DNA of 64,000 nucleotides. It comes from CAYZPW01 sp964480475 (lineage in GTDB: Bacteria > B130-G9). Made by a program: the position numbers and the translations under genes. The notes under the pieces are model-generated. The model ran no database searches and was not told the origin of the DNA. It saw only the letters and a list, made by a program, of their open reading frames with translations. Positions 61,559 through 64,000 of this stretch are shown here, piece by piece. The DNA is taken from NCBI GenBank assembly GCA_964480475.1, contig CAYZPW010000003.1, forward strand, positions 1 through 64,000. The letters are read 5' to 3'. Within the stretch, counting starts at the first letter, position 1. Every line of letters starts with the position of its first letter.

Positions 61559-62866
61559 ATGAACAGAATCGCTCTCTCGTCGATCATTCTGTGTGTGATC
61601 TTCTGCGTTTCGGCCCTGTGCGTGGCGGCGGAGATCAGCACATTTCTCGTCCACGAGGACACTTCGCATAACATGGCGGTGGGGCCGGAGGGATCAATCT
61701 GGCTCTGCCTCGGACATCCGCCGAGAATGGTCAAGATAAGCGGCGACGAGGCTGAGGAGGTCCCATTCAACGGTCATATCGAGCTTCGCAATGATTGGGG
61801 CGCCGACGTCTATTTCACCCTGTCGGGGGAGATGCTCGTTCTTGAACAAGGGTCCCCCGATGGCCTGGACTGCAACAGGTTTGCCTACTACTTCGACGAG
61901 CGGGAGGGGCTTTCGTATTCTGGGATAATCTTCCCGCCCGCCACGACGTGCGATGGCTTGCTGTTTGACGCGCAGGGCAAGACCTACGCGGTCATGTCGC
62001 ATGGCGCACCCGAGCCTGAATCGTCCGACATCTTCGAGCTAATGGCGCCTACTCCAGTGTGCCGGTACAGATCAACCGACGGCCCTATCAATTCCGCGTT
62101 GATAGTCTTCCTGGACGATGCCTGGCTCGGCATCCGGGGCGAAGGGTTGAGGCACGTGAACCTTAGGACCTGGACAGTGCTAGGAGAATACGGCTCGAGC
62201 GAGGGCCTCTCGGAAGATGCCAGCTGCCCGATGGCAAGAGACAGCTTGGGGTCGCTGTGGCTTCTCTCGGACGGGCAGATCGTAACATACTCTGACTCTG
62301 ACGCGGCCGTCTATGCCCCAGGGTGCGATTACAGCCATCTAATGCTTGCCGATCACGAGACCATTTGGGCGTCTTCGGACTCGTTCGTGGCTCGCTTCTC
62401 AAGCGACGCGATTACACTATTCGGTGTTGCGGACGGCCTCGTCAGCACGGACGTTCGCCAGATGCTCATCGACCTCGATGGCAACGTTTGGCTCAGGCAC
62501 CCCAACGGCCTGACTAGAATCGCAACTTCTGACCTGCCGCCTCAACGGCTATCGATCTACGAGCTGAGAATGCCCCAGAAGATATGCGCCGCCGCCCGAC
62601 TCGAGAACTCTGGGCCGCCGCTTGAGGTAGATGTCTATATCGCGATGGAACTCGACGGGAAGATCCTGTTCTGGCCCTACTGGGACCAGACGTTCTTCCA
62701 CTATCCCGTCGCGCTGTTCCAGGGTTTCGGCTTCGACGCAATCATCCTGGACGCGTGGGACGGCCTGATCGAACCCGGGACCTACACTTTCTTCACCGGG
62801 CTCGCTGTCCGCGACTCAATGAGGTTCGTCGGTGGGATATCAGCCTTTGAGATCACAGTGAACTGA
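61559..62866 (+). CDS. Secreted propeller-type protein with C-terminal Ig-like domain
   Basis: The 435-residue protein has a signal peptide (ALSSIILCVIFCVSALCVAA). Propeller-like repeats (VGPEGSIWLCLGHPPRMVKI, DSLGSLWLLSDGQI, DLDGNVWLRHPNGL) follow. The last 90 residues (VDVYIAMELDGKILFWPYW to GTYTFFTGLAV) match the C-terminal domain of the 36828-38354 protein. ATG 61559 is preferred because GGAGG lies five bases before it; the upstream ATG at 61547 lacks this. It lies downstream of the subtilase and may share its environment outside the cell. Confidence 0.85.
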   Translation: MNRIALSSIILCVIFCVSALCVAAEISTFLVHEDTSHNMAVGPEGSIWLCLGHPPRMVKISGDEAEEVPFNGHIELRNDWGADVYFTLSGEMLVLEQGSPDGLDCNRFAYYFDEREGLSYSGIIFPPATTCDGLLFDAQGKTYAVMSHGAPEPESSDIFELMAPTPVCRYRSTDGPINSALIVFLDDAWLGIRGEGLRHVNLRTWTVLGEYGSSEGLSEDASCPMARDSLGSLWLLSDGQIVTYSDSDAAVYAPGCDYSHLMLADHETIWASSDSFVARFSSDAITLFGVADGLVSTDVRQMLIDLDGNVWLRHPNGLTRIATSDLPPQRLSIYELRMPQKICAAARLENSGPPLEVDVYIAMELDGKILFWPYWDQTFFHYPVALFQGFGFDAIILDAWDGLIEPGTYTFFTGLAVRDSMRFVGGISAFEITVN

Positions 62867-62986
62867 TCCCATCGGGAGATGACCTCCAACACATCACCGC
62901 GGAGGCCATTGAGGCCATGCCATCGCAGCCCGTGATCTTTTGCAGGGGCGGTGCTTGGAGCCTGGGTCATAATTCGTTGCGGTTGT

Positions 62987-63092
62987 GTAGGGGCGCGGTC
63001 TTTGACCCGCCCGCTCGAATTGATAAACGCGTGAAAAGCCCCGATTCCGATCGGATTGATGTAGGCGGGCGGGTCTGAGACACCGCCCCTAC
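62987..63092. repeat. Dispersed inverted repeat, 106 bp
   Basis: It begins GTAGGGGCGCGGTCTTTGAC and ends GACACCGCCCCTAC. The outer part resembles the element at 29284-29389. Confidence 0.85.
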
Positions 63093-63261
63093 AGGCCGAT
63101 TCCGACAATCGCGTCGCATAGGAAAACTGCCGCGTTGATCTTGACAATCGGCCGTATTTCCTGTAGCGTTGTTATGTGAATGGACAACGAAATCCTCGCC
63201 AATCGACTTATGTCCCAGCCTCCTTGGCCGCCCTTCTCTGATGTGAGCGAACGCATGAAGG

Positions 63262-63283
63262 GTAGGGCAAGCACCGCCCCTAC
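63262..63283. repeat. Dispersed repeat, short form
   Basis: GTAGGGCAAGCACCGCCCC followed by TAC, a single short copy similar to the right half of the element at 32376-32443. Confidence 0.7.
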
Positions 63284-63414
63284 GCGCCAATCCCCGCCGT
63301 TCAAGACCGTGTCTTCGCACGACGGTTCATCCAAAGTGTAGCCTCCAATAAGGCCTGGGAACATAAGAACCGGTCGGCCAAGAATCATGCGACAACAATG
63401 CGGGCCGAAATCGC

Positions 63415-63420
63415 TATAAT
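63415..63420 (+). promoter_or_regulatory. Perfect -10 hexamer upstream of the last ORF
   Basis: TATAAT lies about 57 bases upstream of ATG 63477. No good -35 element at 16-18 base spacing is visible, so only the -10 is supported. Confidence 0.35.
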
Positions 63421-63476
63421 ACACTCAAGGATTATTCTGCGAGAACTACAACTGGGATAAGAAGAGGATAGATGAG

Positions 63477-64000
63477 ATGACTGATAACGATGTCATAGGC
63501 GACCCATTTGCCCGATACGCTTCGCGGGTCAAAGACGCTCGGCTTGAGCAGCTGAATGCTACCTGCGGAGGCGCCCCAGACAGCCGCTCGGCGCGATCGG
63601 CCAAAACGATCTTGGCACGACGAGAGACTCTCACAGACTCTCAAAGCGAAATCGAATCGGCCAAGCCGCCGTCAAGCCGGGCAGTTGTGGAATTCACTGA
63701 CAGGACCGACCAGTTCCTCAAGGAGGCCGCTGGCAGCGAAATGATCAATCGCGATTACCTTGCCAAGACGAGGTCTGGCTTGCTGGGGCTGCCGAAGCGG
63801 ATGGGACTGAGGGCGATAAGATACCCTGTGAAGACATATACTGACGGGCTTTTCGCACAACAGGAAGCGTTCAATTCCATTGCCGCGTCGTTCATTTCCC
63901 AAAGTGCGAAGCAGACGAAGGCGCTGCTCGAGCAGGGCAACCAGCTGGAGCAGAAGGCGCACCTACAGCGGGATTTCAATCACAGCGCAATTGCCTGCGT
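63477..64000 (+). CDS. Partial ORF, possible N-terminal region of a methyltransferase or glycosyltransferase
   Basis: The frame is open from ATG 63477 (after AGAGGATAG) to the window end, about 174 residues. It is polar, with VEFTDRTDQFLKEAAGSEMI, then RSGLLGLPKRMGLRAI, then a helical stretch FNSIAASFISQSAKQTKALL. This arrangement resembles the non-catalytic N-terminal regions of surface-glycan methyltransferase/glycosyltransferase proteins, but no catalytic motif is inside the window. Confidence 0.6.
   Translation, partial: MTDNDVIGDPFARYASRVKDARLEQLNATCGGAPDSRSARSAKTILARRETLTDSQSEIESAKPPSSRAVVEFTDRTDQFLKEAAGSEMINRDYLAKTRSGLLGLPKRMGLRAIRYPVKTYTDGLFAQQEAFNSIAASFISQSAKQTKALLEQGNQLEQKAHLQRDFNHSAIAC

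Larger units (their letters stand above)
62867..63476. other. Repeat-rich intergenic region
   Basis: It contains two dispersed repeats, two copies of the GGCTGGGTCATAA motif (62958 and, inverted, 63207) and a perfect TATAAT at 63415-63420 upstream of the next ORF. No gene is evident. Confidence 0.6.

Noticed and set aside
16411..63283. CRISPR array made of the GTAGGGGCG repeats
   Set aside because: Copies are kilobases apart with no regular spacers, and no cas genes are present.

Overview
The window looks like metagenome-assembled chromosome from an uncultured, GC-rich bacterium with Gram-negative-style features: lipoproteins, a periplasmic-type PpiC chaperone, secreted repeat proteins and many TTG/GTG starts. 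Three N runs (28679-28688, 37101-37110, 49983-50082) are scaffold gaps. I cannot assign a phylum from sequence alone. An LL-DAP-type aminotransferase, pyruvate phosphate dikinase, gpmI, a stand-alone glyS and large secreted beta-propeller, beta-helix and protease proteins suggest a poorly characterised, probably heterotrophic candidate phylum.

Layout. 1-3484 (minus): TPR protein, DksA/TraR-type protein, phosphomannomutase and a membrane-anchored TPR protein. 3823-6278 (plus): a promoter driving ppiC-type lipoprotein, maf and rpe, tightly overlapped. 6365-10448 (minus): two DNA methyltransferases, a PD-(D/E)XK nuclease and a lipoprotein. 10506-19992 (minus): aminotransferase, cupin, a zinc-ribbon/cyclase/ATPase/TPR giant, a methyltransferase with a helix-hairpin-helix partner, and a FemAB/GNAT-like protein. 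20022-26511: hairpin-rich repeat, GT39-type glycosyltransferase, radical SAM protein, methyltransferase-nuclease fusion, gpmI. 26718-27244: two tRNA-Ser genes around a small membrane protein. 27470-34458 (plus): VanZ-like, B12-type radical SAM, cinA-type amidase, MNT-HEPN module, MacB-like permease, hyuA. 34471-36099 (minus): a second methyltransferase-nuclease fusion. 36828-44352 (plus): secreted propeller, glyS, ppdK, MazF-type toxin-antitoxin. 44374-51770 (minus): pseudopilin-like, SdpI-like, rsmD, SufS-like, hicBA, SPFH/NfeD pair, beta-helix protein. 52082-64000 (plus): flavin reductase, ltaE, a calcium-repeat protein, a 2061-residue subtilase, another propeller protein, and a partial ORF.

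The most striking feature is a recurring architecture seen five times. An intact housekeeping-type gene is followed by a small accessory cargo, and then by a detached, diverged copy of the 3' end of that same gene. The hosts are the cyclase, the GNAT-like gene, cinA, the SPFH gene and ltaE. The cargos are a cupin, a restriction-modification-like pair, MNT-HEPN, HicBA and a calcium-repeat protein. This looks like repeated capture of defence, toxin-antitoxin and accessory genes at gene 3' ends, with the host gene kept whole and its old tail left behind. No recombinase is visible at any of the five sites.

A second layer is a family of at least twelve dispersed inverted repeats bounded by GTAGGGGCG and CGCCCCTAC, sitting between genes. 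One abuts a tail remnant exactly. The window also carries five DNA methyltransferases, two of them fused to a nuclease-like domain, and one paired with a protein that carries an apparent glycosylase-type helix-hairpin-helix and lysine/aspartate signature.
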